A DNA stretch of 64,000 nucleotides. Origin: Niabella sp. Its GTDB lineage: Bacteria > Bacteroidota > Bacteroidia > Chitinophagales > Chitinophagaceae. The stretch covers positions 471,612-535,611 of the forward strand of contig JAGIAT010000004.1 in NCBI GenBank assembly GCA_017744715.1, in the 5' to 3' direction. Positions 44,902-55,321 of this stretch are shown here, in pieces. The stretch's first letter is position 1, and each line of letters opens with the position of its first letter. The notes under the pieces were generated by a model, which worked only from the letters and a program-made list of their open reading frames with translations, ran no database searches and was not told the DNA's origin. The position numbers and the translations under genes are program-made.

Positions 44902-46608
44902 TTACCATCCCTGGTTTTGCGGATAAGGAGTTCCGGTGGTTACCGCATCGATCTGATTTTGTGGTATGGGACGCAGCACATGAAAATCTTTTATATTGGC
45001 CGCCGCTTCCGGGTTGTAGTTCTTTGTTTTTACCCGGTCGATCAGCTTGCCGGTTCGTACAAGGTCCAGCCAGCGGGTCAGCTCACCGCAAAGCTCCCTG
45101 CTGCGCTCATCCAGTATAAAATCCAGCGAAGGAATGGCAGCCACGTCCATTACGCCGGGGTTGGGATTGGGATAAGCGGCCCGCCGTCTTACAATATTGA
45201 TGTTCTGAATGGCATCTGCCATACTTGCACCACCCATATACGCCGCTTCTGCGGCGATGAGATAGGTTTCTCCAAGGCGATAAACAATCACGGGCCGGAT
45301 GGAAGGATAATTCATATCCGCCCTTTTTGTATCATTATACTTTTTCATATAAGGGCTCAGGCTAATCGTATAGTTATTCGGGGGCATCAACAGGTATCTG
45401 GAAGCGGCTATCTCTGCGTTGGTGGCTGCCCGCCCGGGCATATATATGGCCGTATCGCCTACTGAAAATTTTGGCTTGCCCACGGCCGCATCTGCAGGAG
45501 CGCCGGGAGGAAGCGGAGCCGTCCACTTGGGTATGGATGCGGCGTTATTGCTATACCATACGGTCTGAAACGTTTTATTGTACCGGGTATCATTGATCCG
45601 TTCCTCAAATGCTACTTCTGTCAGCCAGCGGGTAGGTACGCAACGAATATAGGGCCTGCCGTACAGTACATCCCGTTTCATTCCTCCAACATCTTCATAT
45701 TTTGGTACCCACATATGATTTAACACATTATCGGATCCGCCGCTGTTATTCGGACCGTTATAGGCCAGGTTAGAGGTGTGCTGAACGGTCCATATGACTT
45801 CGTTACTGGCTTCATTGCCTTCTGCAAACACCTGTCCAAAATCCTGCAATAACGAAAGCCCGCTATTGTTGATCACCTCCATGGCATTGGTATATGCATT
45901 CTTATAATCATCGGCTTTTTTTGCGCCGGAACCGGCTCTTGCAAGGTATACCTTTGCCAGTACATGCAGGGCCGCAGCCCTGGTAGCCTTGCCAGGCAAT
46001 ACGCCTGCACTTTTGGGGCTTAATGGAAAACCGGCAGTATTTATAGCATCGTTAAGATCCTGAATAATAAAATCATATACCTCCGCCGCCGGGCTGCGTG
46101 TTGCAGACGTAACCGGGGTGGTCTGAAAGTTTTTATTCAGCGTTACATCGCCCCAAAACTGCACCAGCAGGAAGTAACAGTTTGCCCTCAGGAACTTTGC
46201 CTCTGCCACCATCCGTGCTTTTTGTTCATCCGGCAGGCCGGTTACCTTAGGCGCATTTTCAATAACCCCGTTACAGGTATTGATATTTGTGTAGCATTCC
46301 TTCCAGATAGCGGCAACGGTACCATTGGAAGTATTATAGTTGCTGTTGTATTTGTTGATGTCGTTATTGCCATCTTTTCCCGTATAAAATTCATCGGTAC
46401 CGATTACCGTCATTGTAAACAGGTTTTGCGTACCCCAAAGATTGCGGGTACCGGCGTATGCCGCATCCAGTCCCCGCTGCAATCCCTGTGTAGTTGAAAG
46501 AAATTCGGGAGTCAGTATGGAATGCGGCTCCTCTTTTAATTGCCGGGAGCAGGCCGCAACAATTACCATCAATAGCATACCGTATGTAGCATAAAATTTC
46601 GTTTTCAT
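44902..46608 (-). CDS. SusD/RagB-like glycan-binding lipoprotein (pectin locus)
   Basis: 568 residues. Lipoprotein signal MKTKFYATYGMLLMVIVAAC with Cys20. 'AEAKFLRANCYFLLVQFWGD', 'YRLGETYLIAAEAAYMGGAS' and 'LDERSRELCGELTRWLDLVR' are classic SusD features. It is 81 bp after the STN-type SusC and 31 bp before GH105. It binds pectic oligosaccharides at the surface (inferred from neighbours). Confidence 0.94.
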   Translation of the reverse strand: MKTKFYATYGMLLMVIVAACSRQLKEEPHSILTPEFLSTTQGLQRGLDAAYAGTRNLWGTQNLFTMTVIGTDEFYTGKDGNNDINKYNSNYNTSNGTVAAIWKECYTNINTCNGVIENAPKVTGLPDEQKARMVAEAKFLRANCYFLLVQFWGDVTLNKNFQTTPVTSATRSPAAEVYDFIIQDLNDAINTAGFPLSPKSAGVLPGKATRAAALHVLAKVYLARAGSGAKKADDYKNAYTNAMEVINNSGLSLLQDFGQVFAEGNEASNEVIWTVQHTSNLAYNGPNNSGGSDNVLNHMWVPKYEDVGGMKRDVLYGRPYIRCVPTRWLTEVAFEERINDTRYNKTFQTVWYSNNAASIPKWTAPLPPGAPADAAVGKPKFSVGDTAIYMPGRAATNAEIAASRYLLMPPNNYTISLSPYMKKYNDTKRADMNYPSIRPVIVYRLGETYLIAAEAAYMGGASMADAIQNINIVRRRAAYPNPNPGVMDVAAIPSLDFILDERSRELCGELTRWLDLVRTGKLIDRVKTKNYNPEAAANIKDFHVLRPIPQNQIDAVTTGTPYPQNQGW

Positions 46609-46689
46609 TTCTATATCTTTTTTAGCCCGCCGTTGAAGCCGGCTGTTGTAAATATTAATGTAACATCCGCTCTCTTCATCTGAAGGAAG

Positions 46690-49600
46690 TTAAAAGGTAA
46701 CATTGAGCCCGAAAAGAATCGAATAGGTAGCAGGTGTATCCACATTGATCTCTCCCCGGTTATTGCCACCATTAATAGCTTCCGGATCGATTCCCTTATA
46801 CACACTCCTGTATTTTGAAAACAGGATGAACGCATCATTGGCCGTTACATACACCCTGGCCGACCGCAGGTTCGTTTTCAAAAATGAAGCCGGCAGGTTG
46901 TATCCCAGTGTCAGGCTTCTTATCTTAACGAACGTACCGTCAAAGTATCCCAGGGTTGAATTATTAGGCGTGTTGGTAGATGCCGCATTGGCTTTGGGCC
47001 AGAAGTTTTCATTATTGTCCGGCGTCCAGTAGCGTACCCTCAGGTTATTGTAGTTGCCCTGGAAGGTATTGGCAAAGCCACTGTTGTGCATCCGGCTGGT
47101 AATTGTACTTCCAAAACGGCCAAAGGCAACAACCGTAAAATCAAAATTTTTATAGGCCAGCCGGTTGGTAAACCCGGCAGACCATTTAGGCTGGCTCGAG
47201 CCCAGGATCACCCGGTCGCTTGCGTTGATCTTGCTGTCGCCGTTTACATCTTCCACTCTGATGTTCCCGATCACCGACCCGGTTCCGGTTAAGGAAAGGC
47301 CCAGGCTTTTTGCAAGCGCTGAATCTGCTGCAGTATTTTGCCAGATGCCTATTTTCCGGTAATCAAAGATCGTTCCGATGGGATAGCCAACAAACCTGCT
47401 GTTGGTAATGTCCATCAAAACGCCTTCCTGCAACTGGGTGATCTTTCCCCTGTTTAAAAACACATTAATATCCGATGTCCAGTTGAGTTTATTACGCCCG
47501 TCTCCGGCAATATTCACCGTATTCAGCTGTATTTCGATCCCCTTGTTTTCCGTTTTTCCCACATTGGTTACTATGGGGTTCGGAATGCCTGATGTAGGCG
47601 GCAGGCTCTGGGGCAGCAGCAACGAGCTCGTTGCCTGTTTATACAGATCAATTGCACCGGAAATACGGCCATTGAAAAATCCAAAATCCAGGCCGATATT
47701 CGTAGTGGCTGTATATTCCCAGGTAAGATCGGGGTTAGGCACGTCTGAAAGATAAACGCCGGTAGTGGTCTGGTCGCCATAATTATAAACGGCTGCAGAT
47801 AAAGCACCAAGGGTCTGGTAGGGATCAATAGCCGTATTTCCCACTTTTCCATACCCCACTCTTAGTTTAAGGTTGGTAATAAAAAGCGCGTTCCTGATGA
47901 AGTTTTCCTCACCCATGTTCCAGGCCAGCACCCCGGAAGGAAAAGCCTGAAACTGATTGCCCGGCGCCAGTCTTGACGAACCATCGGACCGTACCGTAAC
48001 TGTAGCCAGGTACTTATTTTTAAACCCATAATTCAGGCGTCCCATGAGTGAAACGATATCCCATTTTGCATAGCTTCCAACCCCCTTCAGGTTAGACCCA
48101 AAAGTGGGGTTATAATACCAAAGCCGGTCAGCTACAATATCCGTATTATCAAACTGGTTGGTTTGCCCCTGCGATTCCTGCAAACTAAATAAACCGGTAA
48201 AATCCAGTTTGTGTTTTTCAGCAAACACCCGGTTATAGGTTAAAATATTCTCCAGGGTATAATTGGTCGAAAGCTCCGTTCTGTTACGCGAGGTAGACAA
48301 TCCGCCAAGATTGTTGGAAGTAGCGCTGGCATAAAAATTACCATAAATATCCGACCGTATTTCCGCGCCGGCATTAAATTTATACTTCAGTCCCTTAGCC
48401 AGGTTTACATCAAGATAAAGCGTGGTAAACGTACCGGTTCTTTTCCGGTTTTCTATTTTGGCTCCTTCCACAAAATCACCCAGCGGGTTCCATACCTGGT
48501 TGGCGCTGCCCGGTAAAAACCCCCATAGATTGCCGTTTTCATCATAAGGCGTAGCCAGCGGGCTTGCGCGCAGCACCTGCCCCATGGGATTGGCATTTTC
48601 TCCTTTTGTAATACTGTAGTTATTTAACGAGCTCAGCCCGATTTTAAACGCCTTTCCCAATTGCTGATCCACGTTGATCCGCACGGTGTAGCGCTCAAAG
48701 GATTGCCCCGGGTAAATACCGGTTTCGTTATGATAACCGGCAGACATGGCATACTGTGTTTTTTCCGATCCGCCGGAAACGCTAACCTGGTGATCGGTAT
48801 TCAACCCTTTCTTATAAATAAGATCCTGCCAGTCTGTGCTGCGCCCCATATTCATGGATTCAATTTCCTGTGTTGCAAAAACGCCGTCTTCAATGATCTT
48901 TGGATCATCGATACCGGTATATTTACGACTGCCATTACTTAAAAAGTTGCCGTTATAAGCCGCCCATTTTTTCAGCAGCGCAAATTCCGCTCCATTCATT
49001 ACCTCAATTTTGCCCAGGTTCTTTACAAAACCGGCGTAGCCGCTATAGGAGATCACGGCCTTGCCGTTGCGCCCCCTTTTACTGGTAACCAGGATCACGC
49101 CGTTGGCTCCCCTTGATCCGTAGATAGCGGTTGCCGATGCGTCTTTTAAAATTTCCACGGAAACAATATCATCCGGGTTCAGGTCATTGATATTACCGTT
49201 ATAAGGAATTCCGTCTACCACAAACAGCGGACCATTGTCTGCACTGATGGAACGCACCCCCCGGATCCGGATTACCGGCGATGCCCCGGGTTTGCTATTC
49301 CCTCCGCCCTTTTGGATATCAATACCGGCTCCCCTGCCCTGCAAGGCCTGGGAGAGATTGGCCGCCGGAACCTCCCGCAGCGCTTTCTCATTTACGGATG
49401 TAATAGAACCGGTGATATCTGATTTTTTCTGGGTACCATACCCCACCACAATTACCTCATCGAGTTTTCCATCGTTTTTTTCCAGGACGATGCCGGATGA
49501 AACGGCAGCAACGGCTACTTCTTTCGTTTTAAATCCAACCACCGAAATAATCAGCACAGACTGCTGATCTTTTACCTGTATCAGGAAACTGCCGTCATCA

Positions 49601-50082
49601 TTGGTAACGGTGCCATTAGACGTTCCTTTTTCCACGATGTTTGCTCCCGGTACGGGTTGGCCATTTTCATCCGTAACCGTTCCCCTCACCGGCAATTCCG
49701 CAACTACCTGTTCCTCGTTACCGGTAATTACAATCAACCCTTTGTTCATTTTCTTATAAGAAAAACCGGTCGTTTTCAACACGTTCTCCATCACTTCGTC
49801 AATACTTGCATCCCTGGCAAGCACATCAATCTTCTGCCGGTTCAATGCCACGCTATCGCTATAAACGAACCGGTAGCTGTACCGGGCTTCAATTCCTCTC
49901 AAAATGGACATGATCGATATATTGGTTTGCCTCAGATTGATTTTCTCCTGGGAAAAGGTGTTGATTGCAACGGCCTGACTGGATGTTAAAAGGATTATAA
50001 ATGCGACAAGCTTCATTACCAACAGGTATTTGATCATTAATTGGCTCCTGTCAGACACGACAAGGCAATCTTTAATTTTCAT
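46690..50082 (-). CDS. SusC-like TonB-dependent transporter with STN signalling domain
   Basis: 1130 residues; an in-frame ATG 15 codons later (MIKYLLVMKLVAFIILLTSS) may be the real start. After the signal peptide a secretin/TonB N-terminal (STN) domain (about 50-112: INLRQTNISIMSILRGIEAR, 'YRFVYSDSVALNRQKIDV') precedes the carboxypeptidase-like domain (VRGTVTDENGQPVPGANIVE), the plug (DEVIVVGYGTQKKSDITGSI) and the barrel ending in NVTF. STN receptors pass a ligand signal to FecR, encoded 139 bp upstream, and then to the ECF sigma factor. This sets it apart from the two other SusC genes in the window. Confidence 0.95.
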   Translation of the reverse strand: MKIKDCLVVSDRSQLMIKYLLVMKLVAFIILLTSSQAVAINTFSQEKINLRQTNISIMSILRGIEARYSYRFVYSDSVALNRQKIDVLARDASIDEVMENVLKTTGFSYKKMNKGLIVITGNEEQVVAELPVRGTVTDENGQPVPGANIVEKGTSNGTVTNDDGSFLIQVKDQQSVLIISVVGFKTKEVAVAAVSSGIVLEKNDGKLDEVIVVGYGTQKKSDITGSITSVNEKALREVPAANLSQALQGRGAGIDIQKGGGNSKPGASPVIRIRGVRSISADNGPLFVVDGIPYNGNINDLNPDDIVSVEILKDASATAIYGSRGANGVILVTSKRGRNGKAVISYSGYAGFVKNLGKIEVMNGAEFALLKKWAAYNGNFLSNGSRKYTGIDDPKIIEDGVFATQEIESMNMGRSTDWQDLIYKKGLNTDHQVSVSGGSEKTQYAMSAGYHNETGIYPGQSFERYTVRINVDQQLGKAFKIGLSSLNNYSITKGENANPMGQVLRASPLATPYDENGNLWGFLPGSANQVWNPLGDFVEGAKIENRKRTGTFTTLYLDVNLAKGLKYKFNAGAEIRSDIYGNFYASATSNNLGGLSTSRNRTELSTNYTLENILTYNRVFAEKHKLDFTGLFSLQESQGQTNQFDNTDIVADRLWYYNPTFGSNLKGVGSYAKWDIVSLMGRLNYGFKNKYLATVTVRSDGSSRLAPGNQFQAFPSGVLAWNMGEENFIRNALFITNLKLRVGYGKVGNTAIDPYQTLGALSAAVYNYGDQTTTGVYLSDVPNPDLTWEYTATTNIGLDFGFFNGRISGAIDLYKQATSSLLLPQSLPPTSGIPNPIVTNVGKTENKGIEIQLNTVNIAGDGRNKLNWTSDINVFLNRGKITQLQEGVLMDITNSRFVGYPIGTIFDYRKIGIWQNTAADSALAKSLGLSLTGTGSVIGNIRVEDVNGDSKINASDRVILGSSQPKWSAGFTNRLAYKNFDFTVVAFGRFGSTITSRMHNSGFANTFQGNYNNLRVRYWTPDNNENFWPKANAASTNTPNNSTLGYFDGTFVKIRSLTLGYNLPASFLKTNLRSARVYVTANDAFILFSKYRSVYKGIDPEAINGGNNRGEINVDTPATYSILFGLNVTF

Positions 50083-50221
50083 ATTTTTGTACTCATTAAA
50101 GTGAAGGAATATTGCTGTCTGGGCAATTATTTCGGTCTTTATCCGGCGGAAGATGTTGCAAGCATTTTCCGCTTTCTTGTTTATTTATGTTTCCTTTTTC
50201 ATACGGGATAATTTTAAAACG

Positions 50222-51259
50222 TTATTTATAAAGCAATACGTTGTTCTTATCAATCTTATATTGAATGCCGGCGGCAAGGCGGAAGGATTCCAGCACCTCG
50301 CCAAGACTTTCATCCTGGAAAATACCGCTGAGGCGGCGGTGTAACAGTGCTTCATCCTGTACCCGTATGGTGCAGCCATAGTAGCGCTCCAGGGTTTTTA
50401 CGATTGTTTCCAACCGTTCCTGGCTAAACACCAGCCGGTTCTTCAGCCACCGGGTTTCCGGGGCGGCTGCTTCCGCAGAATCGTAGCTCACTTTAAGAAC
50501 GGCGATCTCGGGAAGTTCCTTTTCATGGAAACCGGCAACCGTTGCGGAATTACGTACGATCACCTTTTCCATGGGTTTCAACAGGATCCTGCCTGCCTCT
50601 TTTCTTTTAAAGGCCACTTCCACGGCCCCTTCCATCAATGTTGTTTGGGCACTGGATTCATCTTTGTACGAGCGCACATTAAAAGCGGTGCCTACGGCTG
50701 TTACATCCATAGATGCTGTATGAACAATGAACGGATGCGCCTTATCCTTCGCCACTTCAAAATAGGCTTCTCCAGACAGGTATACGGTTCTGGTTTTTGC
50801 TCCGAATGTATGATCATAGGTCAGCCGGGTATCTGCGTTCACCCATATCCGGGTTCCATCCGGCAGGATCAGGCTGGTACGGGATCCTTTAGCCGTAGCC
50901 ACTACGGCCGCCTCGGGCCGTTGACCCGGCCGGCCCATAAAAAAATAAAGCAATCCGCCGGTACATAACACAAGGAGTATGGCAGCAGCGGTCATCCACC
51001 TGGCGGGAATGCTGAATATTCTGCCTTTTTGCTTCCTTTCTGCCTGCCGGATCCGCTTTCTCAGTTTTTCTATCCCCGCATCCGCTTCTTTTGTTTTATT
51101 AAACACCGGGCCTGTTGCAGAAAGCACTTTGAGTGACTGCAGGATTTCTGCATACGATTCATCGGCCGCCAGGGCCTCATTGAGCTCCTTTTGTTCCAGC
51201 AGTGTTATTTCACCACTTTCCTTTTTTCTTATCAGTTCAACAAACCGCGTCCGTTCCAT
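50222..51259 (-). CDS. FecR-type anti-sigma factor
   Basis: 345 residues. The cytoplasmic N-terminus (MERTRFVELIRKKESGEITL) binds the sigma factor; one transmembrane helix lies near 88-110 (WMTAAAILLVLCTGGLLYFF). The periplasmic FecR domain (GSRTSLILPDGTRIWVNADT, 'LSGEAYFEVAKDKAHPFIV') is followed by a C-terminal DUF4974/STN-like part (LSGIFQDESLGEVLESFRLA). It links the STN-SusC receptor to the ECF factor. It lies 310 bp after the ECF gene; that gap shows no further gene. Confidence 0.94.
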   Translation of the reverse strand: MERTRFVELIRKKESGEITLLEQKELNEALAADESYAEILQSLKVLSATGPVFNKTKEADAGIEKLRKRIRQAERKQKGRIFSIPARWMTAAAILLVLCTGGLLYFFMGRPGQRPEAAVVATAKGSRTSLILPDGTRIWVNADTRLTYDHTFGAKTRTVYLSGEAYFEVAKDKAHPFIVHTASMDVTAVGTAFNVRSYKDESSAQTTLMEGAVEVAFKRKEAGRILLKPMEKVIVRNSATVAGFHEKELPEIAVLKVSYDSAEAAAPETRWLKNRLVFSQERLETIVKTLERYYGCTIRVQDEALLHRRLSGIFQDESLGEVLESFRLAAGIQYKIDKNNVLLYK

Positions 51260-51569
51260 AAAAACTGTGCATATGGGTTAAGAGTACCGGGAGCGTAAAA
51301 ACCCTTAGTTGGGCTAAAAAAAAATTAAGCGGCTTTTTAAAAACAGCATTGTTAAAAACCATTAAGGCATGAAGGGTATTTTAGTGGTCGCAGTTCTTAA
51401 TGAATCTTAACAGCTTCATGTTTTTTGCGGGCTTTAATACCTGTTATACAAGCCATGGCAAACCCTGTTTTCCGGCAGTTACCATCCCCTGAAAAAAACG
51501 GTACTTATTTGAATGGAACGGGCAAACGGCTGCTCCCCCGGCGTGGGTAATAATAAACAGGCCGCAACA

Positions 51570-52199
51570 TCAGCGCCCGGAAGTTTTCCCGGCTTTGCAG
51601 CTATTCAGATGCCTGGATTGGGTTACCTCCAGGCATTCTACGATGCGGCTATAGGCCAGCCGCATATGTGCTTCCACCGTTTTTACGGAGATTTCTAAAA
51701 GATGTGCCACCTCTTTATATTTTAAACCATCTTCCTTTATTAACCTGAAAACCAGCCGGCACTTGTACGGCAGCCCGTTAATGGTGGTTTCCAGCAATTG
51801 CCATGTTTCCTTGGCGATGACATCTGTTTCCGGGCTGTTTTCTGTAAGTCTTACGCGTTCGCCCTCGTCCGGCATTAACGAAGCAATCCGTCTGCTGGAT
51901 TTAAGATAGTGAACCGTGTTGTTTTTCAATGCGTGATATAAATAGCTTGCAGGACGTTCAATTGCTGCCAGGTTTTTCCGGTTGATCCAAAGGTTTACAA
52001 AAAGATCCTGCACCAGGTCCAGCGCCACCTCCCTGTCGCCAACAAGCGATGCGGCAAAGGTTTGCATTCCCGGAACAAAATGAAGATATAATTTTTCAAA
52101 TGCCTCACGGCAATCATTCACAGCAGTTTGTGCAAGCCAATTTTTAATTGTTTCATCCATATGCGCAAACCAATTTATAACATGCTGGCGCAAGGCCAT
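51570..52199 (-). CDS. ECF-type RNA polymerase sigma factor
   Basis: 209 residues from the first ATG, or 196 from the ATG at 52,160 (MDETIKNWLAQTA). Region 2 is visible in 'AFEKLYLHFVPGMQTFAASL' and 'ALDLVQDLFVNLWINRKNL', region 4 in 'LPYKCRLVFRLIKEDGLKYK' and 'EVAHLLEISVKTVEAHM'. It belongs to the FecI-like Bacteroidota group paired with FecR. Its first ATG overlaps the stop of the upstream pectate-lyase-like gene (TAATG), so it may be translationally coupled to the enzymes, an unusual position. Confidence 0.93.
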   Translation of the reverse strand: MALRQHVINWFAHMDETIKNWLAQTAVNDCREAFEKLYLHFVPGMQTFAASLVGDREVALDLVQDLFVNLWINRKNLAAIERPASYLYHALKNNTVHYLKSSRRIASLMPDEGERVRLTENSPETDVIAKETWQLLETTINGLPYKCRLVFRLIKEDGLKYKEVAHLLEISVKTVEAHMRLAYSRIVECLEVTQSRHLNSCKAGKTSGR

Positions 52200-53752
52200 T
52201 ATTTTCGCTGTCCTTCGCCGGCATATCCCATCGCTGCAGGTGCCGCCGCTCCTAAACGTTCTTTAAGCTGTGTTAAATATAAGCTTTTAGGCACAACGGG
52301 TGTGCCGTGCGCGTCAAAAATACCTTGCGGCAGCATGGGCTCTTTATAAAAGGGCATTGCCTTCTGTTGTTTTGTGCCTGTTGAACCAATTACCCAATTA
52401 TATGCGCCCGGCGGTTGTTGGTTCAGATAGGATGCCGCTTTACAATTCCATGCAACCGCCCACCCAACGGCCCAGCCGTGTCCTGAGCCCATTTCTCCCC
52501 TGTTCATAAAATCAATACCGCCATCCGGTACATTGCAACCATCAATCAGCAAGCCCGTAGCCCAGCGCTGGTGCGGCTGTATCCATCCGTTGCCTTTAAA
52601 CGTACAATTCAGCAATACCACGGGGCCGCTGACCTTAGCACCCGTAGCCAGAAAGAAAACATTGTTACCCTGTATGGTACAACGGTTAAATAATAATTGT
52701 GCCCCGTCTGCCGCCAGGTCGGCAGGCTTTGCCGCGCCAACGGAGGATGCGGTGTGCGCTATATCGAGCGCTTCTACCGTTATCCGCTGACCATTGATCC
52801 CAACACTGTTCATGGTGTTCCGGATATGCAGTTCGCGAATCCAGCCGTCGGAAAGCCCCCGCGTTCTGATTGCGGAATGATGTGCCTGGTTGATGGCCAC
52901 CGCCTGTTCCGGGGCTTCTATAGCAAGATATTCCACACCTGCATGCTGCACCCCACCGGATTTTAACACCTTTTGAACGGTAGTGCCCGGCCCGGTGAAC
53001 GATGCATCATAGCAGTCTGTTAAGGGAACAGCAACCGTTATTTTGTTTCCGCTAACAGCGGTTATCATCCGTTCCACCGAAAGCTCGCCGGTAATCCATG
53101 TTTGCTTTTTACCATCACGCACCAGGGTATCCATCCCCATAAACCGTACCCATCCGGGGGTTACAGGTTTGGAAATAAGGATCAGATCCCCGCTTGCAAA
53201 TTCACGCGCATCAGCAACGGAAATGACGTTCGAACCGGACGGCACATAAACATCTGTAATAACCGTTGCATTCCCTGCCGGCCTGAGCTGAACCGGTGCT
53301 TCCAGCCGGAAGGCGGTATGCGGTTTGCCGGTCATTAAAATTTTTGAGGAGGATCCGCTTCCACGCAGTACAACGCCGCTGGCGCTGATTACAATGGTTC
53401 CGGAGCAGGCATACTCACCGGGGGCCAGCACCACGGCTCCTCTAAAACCATCAACCAGCGGCAGTTTGGCTGCTTCATCAATCGCCTGTTGAATCAACGC
53501 TGTATTATCTCCGGCAACCGGGTACAGCCTGGCCACTTCTTTCACCCGGGGCAGCTTTACACCCCCGCCTTCATATCCTGCATAGGAAAAATCCAGGATG
53601 CGGTCGCCCCTCCTTGTAAGCGCGTACTCCAGTTGCCCTTTTGAATTGAAATAAGCCCACTGGCTTTGCTGGGCAAGCAACATACCCGTATTCATCAGCA
53701 GCATCAGGACGCTGCAGAAAACCAGCCGGCGGCTATGATTCTTCGTTGACAT
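52199..53752 (-). CDS. Secreted beta-helix protein, pectate-lyase-3-like
   Basis: 517 residues. Signal peptide about 1-27 (MLLAQ). The body resembles the pectate lyase superfamily (PF12708-type): 'NTALIQQAIDEAAKLPLVDG', 'GAVVLAPGEYACSGTIVISA', then beta-helix coils with 'SDGWIRELHIRNTMNSVGIN' and 'VVLLNCTFKGNGWIQPHQRW'. I cannot point to catalytic residues. It likely acts on pectin backbone or a side chain, judged from GH28 and the lyase-like gene upstream. It lies 11 bp after GH28 and overlaps the sigma-factor gene by one base. Confidence 0.75.
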   Translation of the reverse strand: MSTKNHSRRLVFCSVLMLLMNTGMLLAQQSQWAYFNSKGQLEYALTRRGDRILDFSYAGYEGGGVKLPRVKEVARLYPVAGDNTALIQQAIDEAAKLPLVDGFRGAVVLAPGEYACSGTIVISASGVVLRGSGSSSKILMTGKPHTAFRLEAPVQLRPAGNATVITDVYVPSGSNVISVADAREFASGDLILISKPVTPGWVRFMGMDTLVRDGKKQTWITGELSVERMITAVSGNKITVAVPLTDCYDASFTGPGTTVQKVLKSGGVQHAGVEYLAIEAPEQAVAINQAHHSAIRTRGLSDGWIRELHIRNTMNSVGINGQRITVEALDIAHTASSVGAAKPADLAADGAQLLFNRCTIQGNNVFFLATGAKVSGPVVLLNCTFKGNGWIQPHQRWATGLLIDGCNVPDGGIDFMNRGEMGSGHGWAVGWAVAWNCKAASYLNQQPPGAYNWVIGSTGTKQQKAMPFYKEPMLPQGIFDAHGTPVVPKSLYLTQLKERLGAAAPAAMGYAGEGQRK

Positions 53753-53763
53753 ATTTGAAACGA

Positions 53764-55311
53764 TCAGTTAAACAGCTTCTTTATCCCGGGTGTTTTATTG
53801 GCCTTTTGTACAATTCCTGTTTTGCTGGCAGCATCCGCATCAATAAAGGATCCGGCCGGGGCAGCTGTCTGAATTTCCTGCAGCACCAGGTTTCCGGATT
53901 CTTTTATTTTAAAAATAGCGGCCGGGATACCAGGCGCCCGCAATGTGCATTGTGCCATTTGCGCGCGCTGTACGTCTTCCATAAAAACAGCAGGACGCAG
54001 GTCCGGCTGCTTCACCCGGATTTCCAGGTCCTTTACCCGTATATCCTGTGCATGGCGCAGCCACAAACCATAAGCAGGTATTGCCGGGCCAAAGGTTTTT
54101 ACTTCCGGATACTGGTCAATCGCTTCCGGAACTGCTACAGCCGCTTCTTCAGCCGAACCGCCCCCGGGTAAATAGATGCGGATCCCTTCAAGCGTGATGC
54201 CGGAGATCTTATGCTCCGGCACGCCCGTGATGAGGATACCCGTAGCCGATTTCAACTGTGTGCTGTCGGCCGATTCTGCGCTGATATTTTTTAACACCAC
54301 GTTCTCAAAAAAACCGGTTTCCTGTTTTACATCCTGGTCTTTGCGGAAAACGCTGAGCCGGGATCCTAACCGCAAAAGTATCGGCGTACGGATATTGGTC
54401 ATTTTTATATCGGCGATGGTTACATTCTTTATATGGGCACCATCCACCGACAAAAGTTTGATGCCCCCGTTCCGGGTATCGTAGATCACGCAATCGGAAA
54501 TGTGAATGTTCTCAAAATCTGCCATGGACTCTGTTCCCATTTTGATACCCGCCTGGCTGCTTTTTAAACGCAGGCCGGTTGCCCGGATATTTTTACAGGC
54601 CATTTTACTGGAGGTTGTTTTAAAAACCAACGCATCGTCGCCGCTTACTACATCGCAGTTGCGGATCGTTACCTCCTGGCATCCATCGATACCTATACCA
54701 TCATTATGCGCAACACCCACGCTTACAATTTTCAGGTTATCAATCCCGATATTTTTTGACTGGAAATAATGCGATGTCCAGGCACCGGCATACTTCAGTG
54801 TTACGTCTTTAACCTTAACGTCTGTGCAGCGCACCACACGCAGCAGGAAGGGGCGGCGCCCCCAGCGTTGTCCTTCGGGCCTCGTATCTCTTAAAATATG
54901 TGCTGCTTTTAATTTACTCCCCTGCCCGTCGATGGTGCCCGCTCCTTCAATGCCGATTTGCTTCCGGTCAACAGCTACCAGCAGTGCCCAGCCCACGTCA
55001 ATACCCAGGCCTTCCGTAAACGGATCCAGGTTGCGGTAATCTTCAATATCGGTACTGCCCAGCAAGGTGGCACCTTTTTGAAAATGCAGTACAACATGAT
55101 CTTTAAATTCAATGGTACCAGACAGGTATACGCCCTCCGGAAAATACACTTTTCCTCCACCACTCTTATTGCAGGCATCAATTGCCCGTTGAATGGCCGC
55201 CGTGTTCAGCGTAATGCCATCTCCTTTTGCTCCATAATCCGTAATGGTAACATCGGCTGCTTTTGTGCAGCACCAAAGCAGTGAAAAACAAAACAGGAAT
55301 ATTGGTTTCAT
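53764..55311 (-). CDS. GH28 polygalacturonase-type glycosidase
   Basis: The start is at the ATG at 55,311, giving MKPIFLFCFSLLWCCTKAAD (signal peptide); the open frame continues 18 codons upstream into the previous gene's end. About 515 residues. 'VTITDYGAKGDGITLNTAAI' opens the beta-helix. Catalytic acids are Asp204 (HNDGIGIDGC) and Asp225-Asp226 (VSGDDALVFK). The usual GHG is replaced by QAG (SSQAGIKMGTES), a form seen in exo-acting bacterial GH28 enzymes. It cleaves galacturonosyl linkages of pectin outside the inner membrane. It lies 10 bp after the lyase-like gene and 11 bp before the next. Confidence 0.9.
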   Translation of the reverse strand: MKPIFLFCFSLLWCCTKAADVTITDYGAKGDGITLNTAAIQRAIDACNKSGGGKVYFPEGVYLSGTIEFKDHVVLHFQKGATLLGSTDIEDYRNLDPFTEGLGIDVGWALLVAVDRKQIGIEGAGTIDGQGSKLKAAHILRDTRPEGQRWGRRPFLLRVVRCTDVKVKDVTLKYAGAWTSHYFQSKNIGIDNLKIVSVGVAHNDGIGIDGCQEVTIRNCDVVSGDDALVFKTTSSKMACKNIRATGLRLKSSQAGIKMGTESMADFENIHISDCVIYDTRNGGIKLLSVDGAHIKNVTIADIKMTNIRTPILLRLGSRLSVFRKDQDVKQETGFFENVVLKNISAESADSTQLKSATGILITGVPEHKISGITLEGIRIYLPGGGSAEEAAVAVPEAIDQYPEVKTFGPAIPAYGLWLRHAQDIRVKDLEIRVKQPDLRPAVFMEDVQRAQMAQCTLRAPGIPAAIFKIKESGNLVLQEIQTAAPAGSFIDADAASKTGIVQKANKTPGIKKLFN

Positions 55312-55321
55312 ATTTTTCTTA